Shown here in pieces: positions 40,821 through 48,607 of a stretch of 64,000 bases of DNA (positions are counted from its first letter, which is position 1; each line of letters starts with the position of its first letter). The position numbers were made by a program, and so were the translations under genes. The notes below the pieces were generated by a model. It was not told the DNA's origin, ran no database searches, and worked only from the letters and a program-made list of their open reading frames with translations. This DNA is from CAVUXJ01 sp963814975 (GTDB lineage Bacteria > Acidobacteriota > Vicinamibacteria > Vicinamibacterales > CAVVIG01), in NCBI GenBank assembly GCA_963814975.1, contig CAWFFB010000010.1, forward strand, positions 186,001 through 250,000, given 5' to 3'.

Positions 40821-41332
40821 TAGCCAAAACGAGCGCGGCGCTGACGGGTAGGGGGAGTATGTGGAAGGAGACAATTGGGCTGTCAGTTGTCTATCGCGAT
40901 CAGAGACTTGTCGACTTGACGGCCGGCTGGCTGCGCGCGAGAACTAAGTGCCTAGAGCTTCTGGTCAAGGAGGCAAAGGAACAACTGTCGATGAATCGGC
41001 AGTTACACGGATGTCCAAGGCGGTGCGCAACACGACCGATCAAGCTGTCCTTCTGCGAATCGCTCTGGAGGAAGCATGCATTCAGCCGCCTGGGTGGATG
41101 ACTCGAACAATCTACGGTGTGAGGCGAAGGCTCACACACAACAAACACGTTGCCGTCACGATCATCAGCTAGAAACCCGCCTCTCGAGGCTGCAATCGCG
41201 CTTCAGATGGCCCTGAATGACTTCCCGAGCGAGTCTTGCAGCGGGTGATTCTCCTGCTGGAGCGAGACGACCACCCGAGCCACCGGCGCGCCGTCCTGAC
41301 GCTGTTAGCGCACGGGCCGCTGGGCTGCCGGA

Positions 41333-41884
41333 ATGTTCGCCCCGCCAGACGACGAGGTGATCACCGTGCGTGCGGAGCTACTCGCCTTCTTGCGTGGCCT
41401 GGTGCGCACGCAGAGCTTTGGCGGAAGTCAGTCCATCGGGACTGAGGGGCTGTTCAACTTCACGGCGAGGCTCGCGCGGGGGCGGGTGGCACTCGGCGCC
41501 GACGGCAAACACACGCGTGACCTCATCGTGCTGCAGGTGGTGCTCCTGGCCCTCCACGTGGGCCTTCCCAACGTGCGGAAGTGCGGTGCGCCGGACTGTG
41601 ACCACCTCTTCGTGAAGCGGTATCGGCGGGAATACTGCAGCGTCGCGTGCCAGAAGCGCGAGTACATGCGGGTGAATCGATCGCGCTGGGCCGCGAAAGC
41701 ACGACGTCGGACCTCGGCGCCAGGCGCACCTGCGCAGCCGACGTCGGCGACAAGAATTCCTGCCTCTCTGTCGGACGGCGCGCGCGCGGCGCTGCCGCCC
41801 GGCGCGCGCATTGTCGCGAATATGCCAGACACACCAGCCGTACCTCCGACGCGAACACCGCGAGATACGAAAGGAACACGCTAA
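41333..41884 (+). CDS. CGNR-type zinc-finger protein upstream of the integrase
   Basis: 183 residues. The central part has CGAPDCDHLFVKRYRREYCS followed by VACQKREYMR. This four-cysteine layout is that of the CGNR zinc finger found at the C-terminus of ABATE-type proteins. The N-terminal region resembles the stress-sensing part of such proteins only loosely. The C-terminus is low in complexity (Pro, Ala, Thr). It ends just before the integrase reading frame, so the two are probably co-expressed. It may be a DNA-binding regulator of the element. Confidence 0.6.
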   Translation: MFAPPDDEVITVRAELLAFLRGLVRTQSFGGSQSIGTEGLFNFTARLARGRVALGADGKHTRDLIVLQVVLLALHVGLPNVRKCGAPDCDHLFVKRYRREYCSVACQKREYMRVNRSRWAAKARRRTSAPGAPAQPTSATRIPASLSDGARAALPPGARIVANMPDTPAVPPTRTPRDTKGTR

Positions 41885-41891
41885 TGGGGAG

Positions 41892-43094
41892 ATGCGCCAG
41901 CGCGGACCGGGCAAGATTTGGTGGATTCGCTATTACAGGGCCGGTCGGCGGTATGAGGAAAGCGCCAACAGCTCGAAGAAGCAGGCGGCGATCGACCTGC
42001 TGAAGATTCGCGAGGGCGACGGCGCGCGCGGCGTCCCGGTCACCGCGAAGATTGGTCGGCTGCGGTTCGAGGCCGCGGCTGACGATCTCATCGTGGACTT
42101 CCGCACCAACGGGAAAAAATTGCTCTCGGACGTTGAGCGCCGGATCAGGAAGCACCTCGCGCCGTTTTTCGGCGGTCGCCGGATGGCGAGCCTCACGACG
42201 AGCGACGTGCGCCGCTATATTGCCGAGCGACAGGCGGAGACCACCGGCACCTGGAAAGCGTACGACGTCGTGGCGAAGGACGGGAAAGTGACGAACGTGC
42301 CTGAGCGAGTGCGCGAGGTCGCGAAGGTATCGAACGCCGAGGTGAATCGAGAGCTGACGATTTTGAAACGGATGTTCAGTCTTGCGATCCAGGCGGGCAA
42401 GTTACTGCACAAGCCACAGATCCCGCTGTTGCGCGAGGACAACGTGCGGGCGGGATTCTTTGAACATGACCAGTTGGTGAGTCTGATGGCGCACCTGCCT
42501 GCGGCACTCGGGCCTGTCATTGCGTACGTGTACATCACGGGAGGGAGAGTCGCGTCGGAGGTCTTGCCGCTCGAATGGCGGCAGGTCGATTTCGCCGCCG
42601 GTGAAATTCGGCTCAACGCCGGCACCACGAAGAATCGCGAGGGCCGCGTCTTTCCGATGACCGACGATCTGCGCGTTGCTTGAGGCCCAACACGTCGTGC
42701 ATCTGCGGCTCAGCAGGTCGGACAGATCGAACCGAGGGTGTTCTTTCGGATGGTCGCCACGGGCCGCGGCGGAAAGTTGCAGCCGAAACCCATCCGTCGC
42801 TTCGACAAAGCATGGAAAGCCGCCTGCATCGCGGCCGGATGTCCTGGTCGGATTCCTCACGACCTCCGTCGAACGGCCATTCGGAACATGGTCAGGCGCG
42901 GCGTGGGAGAGCGCGTGGCGATGCAGCTGAGCGGCCACAAGACCAAGAGCATCTTCGACCGCTACAACATCGTGTCGGCGGGCGACCTGCGGACGGCGGC
43001 GATCCAGTCGGGTGGGATAACCGGGCAGGCGGCGGGGAAGGACCGCCACGAAGACTTTGCGGCAATCGCCGCCCCGGTCGTGTGCGCCTCCTAG
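41892..43094 (+). CDS. Tyrosine recombinase (integrase), two frameshifts
   Basis: A site-specific recombinase. The N-terminal arm-binding region starts MRQRGPGKIWWIRYYRAGRR. The core-binding SAM-like domain follows (RRMASLTTSDVRRYIAERQA). Catalytic residues are the Arg in YITGGRVASEVLPLEWRQVD, HDLRRTAIRNMVRRGV (His-x-x-Arg), GHKTKSIFDRYNIV (His and the nucleophile Tyr). The frame changes near 42678 and 42712, close together. All catalytic motifs are recoverable. The remnants at 39290 and 47571 belong to relatives. It is probably the enzyme, or a former enzyme, that used the tRNA-Cys site. Confidence 0.85.
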
Positions 43095-43102
43095 TCTATA
43101 GT

Positions 43103-43840
43103 CTAGGCGTGTCGCTTTCGCCAGTTACGTGCCAACGCCCCAGCCAGGCCAGTTCCGATCAGGAGTAAAGACGTGGGTTCGGGTACGGGGTTCATGCCGA
43201 GCCCCGCTGCGCCGACTGTGAACGCATAATAGCCTTCAGCAAACGGATTAGTCCAACTCAATTGGCTGAACGCCCCATCGAACTGAAGCACGCCATTGCC
43301 TTCATTCCCACAGACGGTATTCGCAGGGCAGGTACCACCGGCGAAAATTGAGGAGCCGCCAAATTCACTGTTCGGACCTCCGGCCTGAATCAGAAAAGGC
43401 TCGCTCACGGGGAAGAGAAAACGGGCCGCGACGCTGGGAGCACCGAGACTCCAAATGGCGAGAATGGGATTGACGACCGGCGCACTAAACGTGACGGTGT
43501 CCACCACGGGGGATGTGCCGCCGCCGATCAGCATGATCCCATCGTTGGTAACACTGGCACCACTCGGGGGGGCGTTATCAACCGTTCCTCCCGTGAATGA
43601 ACTGACTGGCAACCAATTGAGACCCCCATCAAACCCACGCATCTCTCCCGTGTAGTCCACCGAAAGGCCCAAATCCGCGATCGTTCCCGACGCGGAACCT
43701 GCCGTGGCGCTGATGACTCCCGAAGTCCACGTTGTCCAGGAAATAGTATCGGCCGAAGCCGGGGAGGTGGCGGCACTGCAGAGTGCTATCACGCCAACCG
43801 AGAGTATTGTGGATAAACGGTGGATTCTTGTTGAGGGCAT
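43103..43840 (-). CDS. PEP-CTERM sorting-domain protein
   Basis: A 245-residue exported protein with a signal peptide (STILSVGVIALCSAATSPAS) and a C-terminal sorting signal PVPEPTSLLLIGTGLAGAL followed by ARNWRKRHA. The middle is a beta-rich domain of the type often seen in PEP-CTERM proteins. It should be processed by an exosortase, but none is in the window. It lies tail to tail with the integrase, eight bases away. Confidence 0.85.
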   Translation of the reverse strand: MPSTRIHRLSTILSVGVIALCSAATSPASADTISWTTWTSGVISATAGSASGTIADLGLSVDYTGEMRGFDGGLNWLPVSSFTGGTVDNAPPSGASVTNDGIMLIGGGTSPVVDTVTFSAPVVNPILAIWSLGAPSVAARFLFPVSEPFLIQAGGPNSEFGGSSIFAGGTCPANTVCGNEGNGVLQFDGAFSQLSWTNPFAEGYYAFTVGAAGLGMNPVPEPTSLLLIGTGLAGALARNWRKRHA

Positions 43841-43927
43841 CTTGGGCTCCTCTCAATGACAAACGGCAAATGCTGACCGTGATTTCACGGGCAGATGGTC
43901 AACGTTTATACACCAAGATGCGTCGAG

Positions 43928-43960
43928 AGGCACCCATTTTGTGAGTGCCTTTTTGTTTTA
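43928..43960 (+). terminator. Rho-independent terminator, orphan
   Basis: AGGCAC, a loop of 11 bases, then GTGCCT followed by ttttTGTTTT. The T run is on the plus strand, yet no rightward gene ends just before it. It may have belonged to a lost gene. Confidence 0.6.
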
Positions 43961-44029
43961 ACTGAGCAGACCGTCAGGTTCCTTTTTTGGGCAGGAAATC
44001 TGTAGCTTCCGAGGCAATCACGAGAGGCG

Positions 44030-44279
44030 GTGAAAATCCCATGTCCCTTTTTGTCCCTTTCGCGACCAAAAACTACGTTCGTCATCGAGAAAGGGTTCGG
44101 CTTCATCCGGCGCACCGACGCCCCTATCGAGTACCTTCTTCCACCGGAGCGCGGTCCGCGGCGCGACGTTCGAGACGCTGCGCCTCGGACAAACCGTCGC
44201 GTTCGAGGAGGCGCCGACCACGACGAAGGGACCGCGCACGAACCGCGTCGAGCTTCTGCCGGCTGACGCGAGTACGTGA
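44030..44279 (+). pseudogene. Cold-shock domain protein, frameshifted, altered N-terminus
   Basis: The CSD ribonucleoprotein motif is visible (VIEKGFGFIRRTDAPIEY). After a shift near 44140 it continues FHRSAVRGATFETLRLGQTV and AFEEAPTTTKGP, ending at 44279. This gives one five-stranded nucleic-acid-binding domain. The first part (KIPCPFLSLSRPK) is read from 'gtccctttttgtccctttcgcg', which also occurs next to the attachment-site integrase remnants. The original start of the gene may therefore have been lost in a recombination. Confidence 0.6.
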
Positions 44280-44393
44280 ACCCTGCCGCATACGGTTGCG
44301 GCCAAGCCCCGGATGCGGCAGGGGTGCGTACTTATGGAACGATTTCGTGTTGAAGGGTGAAACGCTGAATGAGGCTGGTGGCGCCGAGGAATC

Positions 44394-44603
44394 CTATTCC
44401 TCCTCATCCTCCTTCTCCTCCTTCTCCTCCTCATCCTCGTCATCCTCCTTATCGACCCCGTCGATTGTGTCTTGGGCGTCAACAAGTGTTTCGTGTAACT
44501 CGTCCAATTTGTCGCCGTCGTCTGGGTCGTCCCTGAGTTCGTCCACAATCTCCAGGGCGTCGTCGACGTTCGTTCCGAGTTTGTCGACTTTACGTGATGG
44601 CAT
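44394..44603 (-). CDS. Small acidic protein
   Basis: 69 residues from ATG 44603, with RKVDKLGTNVDDALEIVDEL and then a tail of almost only Asp, Glu and Lys encoded by a tcctcc-type microsatellite. The helical N-terminal part looks like a real small protein. The tail may be repeat expansion. The function is unknown. Confidence 0.45.
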   Translation of the reverse strand: MPSRKVDKLGTNVDDALEIVDELRDDPDDGDKLDELHETLVDAQDTIDGVDKEDDEDEEEKEEKEDEEE

Positions 44604-44841
44604 TTGGCAACTCCCTCTTGGCGGCTTGGGCATGCACCGCCCAACCCATAGATCTTATCGCCTGCCGGGCGACCCCTGACACCTGGCCGTGCATAAACTC
44701 TGTAACGCTGAGCTGTAGACCACCCGCGAAGCGCGATGTGAGCCGCCGCGCGAGCGAAATAGCCGCTGAGGCTGACCGGCGCCGGCTTCGCGGCCGTCCG
44801 CCGTCCAGTCGCTTCTACGGCTCGACGGTTCAGAACGGACG

Positions 44842-45051
44842 GTGACCTCGGCGATGGTGGCCGGCACGGCGCTCGTGGGCGCGTTTCGGACGGCGTCGCA
44901 GATCTTCCGCAAGGGAGCGCTGCGCGTCGAAGCGAGCAACAGCCATGCGAGCTTCTTCGTCACCAACCTCGTCGCGACCCGTGCTGAGGAACGGCTCGCG
45001 CTCGCGGTGTATCGCGCCTCGGCTTTCGGCACCGTGACGGGTCTGAACTAG
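44842..45051 (+). CDS. Small conserved-looking island protein
   Basis: 69 residues with a GTG start: TSAMVAGTALVGAFRTASQI, then SHASFFVTNLVATRAEERLA and YRASAFGTVTGLN. It has good codon use and the look of small genes in integrative elements of soil bacteria, but I cannot name a family. It contains no membrane segment or metal motif. Confidence 0.45.
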   Translation: MTSAMVAGTALVGAFRTASQIFRKGALRVEASNSHASFFVTNLVATRAEERLALAVYRASAFGTVTGLN

Positions 45052-45368
45052 TTCGAGAAGGGAGAGCAGGCGTCGGCTCGGTCGGCGCTCTCCGCCATCG
45101 CACGCTGGGGTGGCGCGTGGTGGTAGTTCATCCGGCCGGGCCACTCGTGAACAGCTGGTGCGAACGCGCACCGTGGTGGCGTCCCTTGTGCTGTGAACGC
45201 GCACACCACAAGAGGCGTCGCTCGATTCAGGGTTAGAATCTCGCCGCTCGGTTGAAGAAGCAAGGAATCGGATCGCGTGCAGGTGGTAGCCCGCACGCGC
45301 TCCTGAGCAGTCTGCGGAGATAACCCGCCGACGGTGCCTACCGACAGTGTAGACCGCCGGCCTCTCGC
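45052..45368. other. Island spacer, no gene recognised
   Basis: About 317 bp upstream of the M41-like peptidase gene. The overlapping minus-strand open frame has no motif. No promoter stands out. Confidence 0.35.
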
Positions 45369-45929
45369 GTGAGGCTCACGATGGTCGCTAGTGATCGACC
45401 CGGCCGACAACGAGAACGCACGGCCTACCACGAAGCCGGGCACGCGGTGATCGCGCATCGCTGCGGAGTCCGATTTTCCTACGTCACAATCGTGCCGGGC
45501 GAGCATAGTCTCGGCCACTTACTGCACCATAAGTGGTCGCGCAGGTTCGCTCCAGAAGTAACACTCACTCCGGTGATGCGTGAGCGCCTGGAATCTCGCA
45601 TCCTCGCGGCGCTCGCTGGTGGACTCGCCGAGAAGAAGTGGAGCGGGCGCTACAACGCCCAAGGCAGCCAAGCCGACCGCACCGCCGCCATCAACATGGC
45701 GGGCTTCATCGGCGGCGAGGGTCGCGTGCTAGAGAAATATCTGGCCTGGCTCTGGGCGCGCGCCGAGGCGATGATCGAGGTTTGCTGGCCGGACATCGGC
45801 GCCGTGGCCGCTGCGCTGATGGAGCATCGACGCGGGCGTCTGACACACGACGAAGTGAGAACAGTACTTCTGAGGCGGATAGGACTCGACTCCCTACTCG
45901 ACGGTGCTGCTGAGAAACGCGGCGTCTGA
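45369..45929 (+). CDS. M41 (FtsH)-like peptidase domain protein
   Basis: 186 residues. The segment TAYHEAGHAVIAHRCG contains the HEAGH zinc-protease motif of FtsH peptidase domains, and an aspartate-containing helix follows further on (SQADRTAAINMAGFIGGEGR). There is no AAA+ ATPase domain and no membrane helix, so this is a free-standing metallopeptidase-like domain. Such small M41 proteins occur on mobile elements, with unknown targets. Its stop overlaps the start of the next gene (TGATGG). An in-frame start at 45381 is possible. Confidence 0.75.
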   Translation: MRLTMVASDRPGRQRERTAYHEAGHAVIAHRCGVRFSYVTIVPGEHSLGHLLHHKWSRRFAPEVTLTPVMRERLESRILAALAGGLAEKKWSGRYNAQGSQADRTAAINMAGFIGGEGRVLEKYLAWLWARAEAMIEVCWPDIGAVAAALMEHRRGRLTHDEVRTVLLRRIGLDSLLDGAAEKRGV

Positions 45930-46216
45930 TGGCCGATGACTTCTACGCAGCGAACCGACCGCCAAGGCCGCGGCGGGTACCGCAGCACGGTGAGCCGCTG
46001 TTCGAGTTCCTGCACGGCCACGACCGATACCTCTGCGAGCTGCGCGACCACGGCGAGGTCTACGGCGCCGAAACGCAGCTCTGGAAGAATGAGGAATTGT
46101 TCTACAGTCGACGGTTCGATGCGCGGTTGGACCGGACACGGAAGCCGCGCGAGCTGGCGATTGCGTGGGCTGAGGAAGAGCGGAAGGCCATCGAAGGTGA
46201 GAAAGGCGGGGCGTGA
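45929..46216 (+). CDS. Small protein translationally coupled to the M41-like peptidase
   Basis: 95 residues beginning MADDFYAANRPPRPRRVPQH, with a motif FLHGHDRYLCELRDHGEVYG and ending AIAWAEEERKAIEGEKGGA. The RxLCELRDHG..GAE pattern is familiar from short unknown proteins on mobile elements in soil bacteria. The overlap with the peptidase gene suggests a shared role, perhaps as substrate or inhibitor. That is inference only. Confidence 0.55.
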   Translation: MADDFYAANRPPRPRRVPQHGEPLFEFLHGHDRYLCELRDHGEVYGAETQLWKNEELFYSRRFDARLDRTRKPRELAIAWAEEERKAIEGEKGGA

Positions 46217-46271
46217 CAGGCGGCGTGGACGTGTGCGCCCGCTGGGGGCTTCGGGGGAGCGGGCTAGTGCG

Positions 46272-46685
46272 CTACGGCTGATTGGGGTCGTTCCCCGTCC
46301 TGTTCGCGTGCGGGGGCTTGAGCTTGTTGGTTGTCGTCGCGGTGATCATCCTTGGCTGCCATATGTGCCAGACATGGTGGCAATTGCGACACTCAAACCA
46401 TAGGAGCGACTGGCCTTTGGGTTCCTGTTCGTCGAAAGCGCTCTTGCGGCATCGGGGGCAACACGAAGGGGTGACGGCCATTGAGACCATCTTAGCGGAC
46501 CGGTGGCACGGAACTGTAAATGACAATTCACTGAAAAACAGCAGGTCCATTGGTCGGCAGGAAACGACGATGACATCCTCACGACCACATGTCGCGCATC
46601 GCACCCCGATGGTGCGCAAGTCCGGCCCCACGGCGAGGACCGTCAGCTTGTCAGACTGGCAACTTGAGCAGGTAACGGTGCTCAT
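46272..46685 (-). CDS. Double zinc-ribbon protein
   Basis: 137 residues from ATG 46685. The first ribbon is MSTVTCSSCQSDKLTV with CATCGRED. The second is CCPRCRKSAF with CRNCHHVWHI. Such zinc-ribbon pairs bind nucleic acid or stabilise small regulators. The part from MAVTPSCC onward could also be a separate product. No recognised family. Confidence 0.5.
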   Translation of the reverse strand: MSTVTCSSCQSDKLTVLAVGPDLRTIGVRCATCGREDVIVVSCRPMDLLFFSELSFTVPCHRSAKMVSMAVTPSCCPRCRKSAFDEQEPKGQSLLWFECRNCHHVWHIWQPRMITATTTNKLKPPHANRTGNDPNQP

Positions 46686-47523
46686 ACTGACGACACCTCG
46701 GGAAGTGTGAACGTGGCAACCGCAGAGTGCTATGCGATTTCGGCAACACGCCCGTGCAGATGCAGTCTGGTCGATACGCGGCAGAGACGGCCGTCGAGAG
46801 CGGTAACGCGTGATGCCGAAAGACGAAAAGGGCGATCCGGCTTCATGTGAACCGGTGGTTTCGTGGGACACCGAGGAGCGGCGCTAGGTCGCGAACCAGC
46901 AGGACGCCGTCGAAATTGATCGTCGGTCGGGTGTGTTTGCTGACCGCGGACCGCTTTCGACGAACGTGACCCATCACGCGCGACCGTTCCCTGCCGTTCC
47001 AGGCAGGCACTGCGTCATTTGCGCTGCCTCTGGCCATCGGTGATGCTTGACTCCTCGCGACCGTCGACGGCAGCCGGCTGATTCAACGTCCGAGTCACGG
47101 GTTGGTTGAGAGTCGCCGGTTTCGGCCCCTTCCACCACGGGCACGCGGCATTCATGCACTGCATGCCTGGATCGGCGCAGTCATCCTGTGGCCACGGTAG
47201 ATCCAGGCGCGACTTCACGTCGGGTTCTGATCCTCCGCGCGGATGGCACGATTCTCGCCCACAGCGAACAAGATCCAGCGTTTTCGCAGCGTCATGATCT
47301 GCGCTCAGAAAAGGCCGACCTTCAGGCCCGCCGGTCAGGTATGAGTGCCCGACGGAAATCGAGCCTCGCAACCTCCCCTTGCGAAAGGGGCGCCCTGTCT
47401 ATGAGCGACCTCAGAAAAAACCTTGGGAACAACTTGGGAACAATGCGCCGAACACCAGGGAAAACGAGGGGACAGGGCCGACCAGAAAGCAGGACGAATC
47501 AACAAGAGAAGTCCTGGCCCTGT
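46686..47523. other. Island segment without a recognised gene
   Basis: About 840 bp before attachment copy 3. Several short open frames exist on both strands. The longest (minus, 47015-47371) has a short cysteine-containing stretch (GMQCMNAACPWWKG) but no known domain. I would not call a gene. Confidence 0.35.
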
Positions 47524-47571
47524 CTGCAAAATCTCCAGCCCCGGTTCAAATCCGGGCGGCGCCTCCAATTT
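47524..47571 (+). repeat. Attachment-site copy 3 (tRNA-Cys 3' half)
   Basis: ctgcaaaatctccagcccc, then GGTTCAAATCCGGGCGGCGC and ctccaattt. It differs from the tRNA at two positions of the anticodon arm. It marks the right end of the island. Confidence 0.85.
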
Positions 47572-47740
47572 CATTTAGCAAATCCCACGTTTTCGCTGTC
47601 GCTTGGCAGCGAAAATGTCCCCGCCTGTCCCTTTTCTGTCCCTGTGAGTCCACCGAGCTGCGTCGCCGCCGTCCGCAGATCCCCATCCGAGACGATGTTG
47701 TAGCGTTCGAACACGGAGCGCGTCTTGTGCCGATGAGTTG
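47571..47740 (-). pseudogene. Integrase C-terminal remnant
   Basis: About 55 codons of a tyrosine recombinase: HKTRSVFERYNIVSDGDLRT, containing the nucleophile Tyr, then a tail ending SENVGFAK at a TGA. It is closely similar to the end of the integrase at 43000 (HKTKSIFDRYNIVSAGDLRT) but on the opposite strand, and its 5' part is missing. It lies directly beside attachment copy 3. Confidence 0.8.
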
Positions 47741-47812
47741 TCTTCTCGGAGAAGCGGAATGTGCGGCTTCGTGATCAGCTTGCCGGCTTCGGCGCGTCGG
47801 CGCGCAGCGCGG

Positions 47813-48607
47813 TTATGTCGTGCCGGCCATCCGGTGGAACAACCGTCGACGATCGCTCTCGAAGTGATAGAGCTTCGCGACTTCGATGCGCCTCGCGAGG
47901 GAGCCGCAAGCGAGGATGGCGGCCAGCATGCCCAGCATCGGGCCGACCCAGTAGATCCACCATCCGTCCCAACGGCCTGAGATCAGCGCAGGACCGAAGG
48001 TGCGTGCCGGGTTGGTGCTCGTCCCGGAGATGTGTGACTCGAGCGGCACCATGACGGCATACAGAAACGGGATCACATACGGCGTGTAGGGTCGCAGATG
48101 TCGAAACCCCAGGAAGATCATCAGAGTCGCAACCAGGGCAAACGTCGTGACCGCCTCACCCACGACGACCGTTGTCGTTGAGTAGCCCGCACCCGGGATC
48201 GTGGCGCCAAACGCGACGCTGCGGCCCATCGATCCCCACGCCAGGAGAGGAAGAGCCCCAAAGGAGGCGCCCAGCAACTGCGCGACGATATAGCCTACCG
48301 CCGCCCGCCCGTCGAGTTTGCGCATCATCCAGAAACCCATGGTGACCGCCGGATTGATGTGTGCCCCACTTTCTCTACCCACACGCGACAGGGTGACCGC
48401 TGTGCCAACACAGCCAAAGAGAAACGCCGTCAGCGCCATGCGCAGCCGTTCGTTCGGCACAATGTGTCCCATGGGGCTGCCGTCGCCGAACATCACGATC
48501 ACAATCGATAGACCGCCACACACCAACGCGGCCGTGCCGATCACCTCAGAGGAGAATAGGCGCCAACGGACCCGCCAGTCTCTATTTGCCGACTCTGTCT
48601 GCACCAC
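47813..48607 (-). CDS. Aquaporin/MIP family channel
   Basis: 264 residues, six membrane helices and both pore motifs: SGAHINPAVTMGF and SGTSTNPARTFGPAL. It passes water or small neutral solutes such as glycerol through the inner membrane. The selectivity-filter residues cannot be assigned with confidence from one sequence. The start overlaps the end of the GH13 gene by 26 bp, so it is translated from the same mRNA. That coupling suggests osmotic or polyol handling. Confidence 0.9.
   Translation of the reverse strand: MVQTESANRDWRVRWRLFSSEVIGTAALVCGGLSIVIVMFGDGSPMGHIVPNERLRMALTAFLFGCVGTAVTLSRVGRESGAHINPAVTMGFWMMRKLDGRAAVGYIVAQLLGASFGALPLLAWGSMGRSVAFGATIPGAGYSTTTVVVGEAVTTFALVATLMIFLGFRHLRPYTPYVIPFLYAVMVPLESHISGTSTNPARTFGPALISGRWDGWWIYWVGPMLGMLAAILACGSLARRIEVAKLYHFESDRRRLFHRMAGTT

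Larger units (their letters stand above)
39492..41101 (+). pseudogene. Membrane protein gene split by IS630
   Basis: The 5' part encodes MTLENILNAPPPVVGAIALL and a membrane helix (AIALLFAAFLSGLTVVMSAL), then a charged helical region (NLGPLTRNLDEQIAVLTRC). After a shift near 39735 it reads AHALLEEL and stops at the IS630 boundary. Beyond the element, in the matching frame, it continues AKTSAALTGRGSMWKETIGL and LTAGWLRARTKCLELLVKEA. The TA at the junction is duplicated. The original protein had one N-terminal helix and a long cytoplasmic helical tail. Its function is unknown. A further shift may extend it to about 41172. Confidence 0.65.

Noticed and set aside
44018..44644. 208-codon minus-strand frame rich in Arg
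   Set aside because: It is a frame-shadow of the acidic gene's tcctcc microsatellite and the cold-shock gene.
45052..45368. Small minus-strand gene at 45048-45518
   Set aside because: It overlaps the M41-like gene antisense and has no recognisable features.
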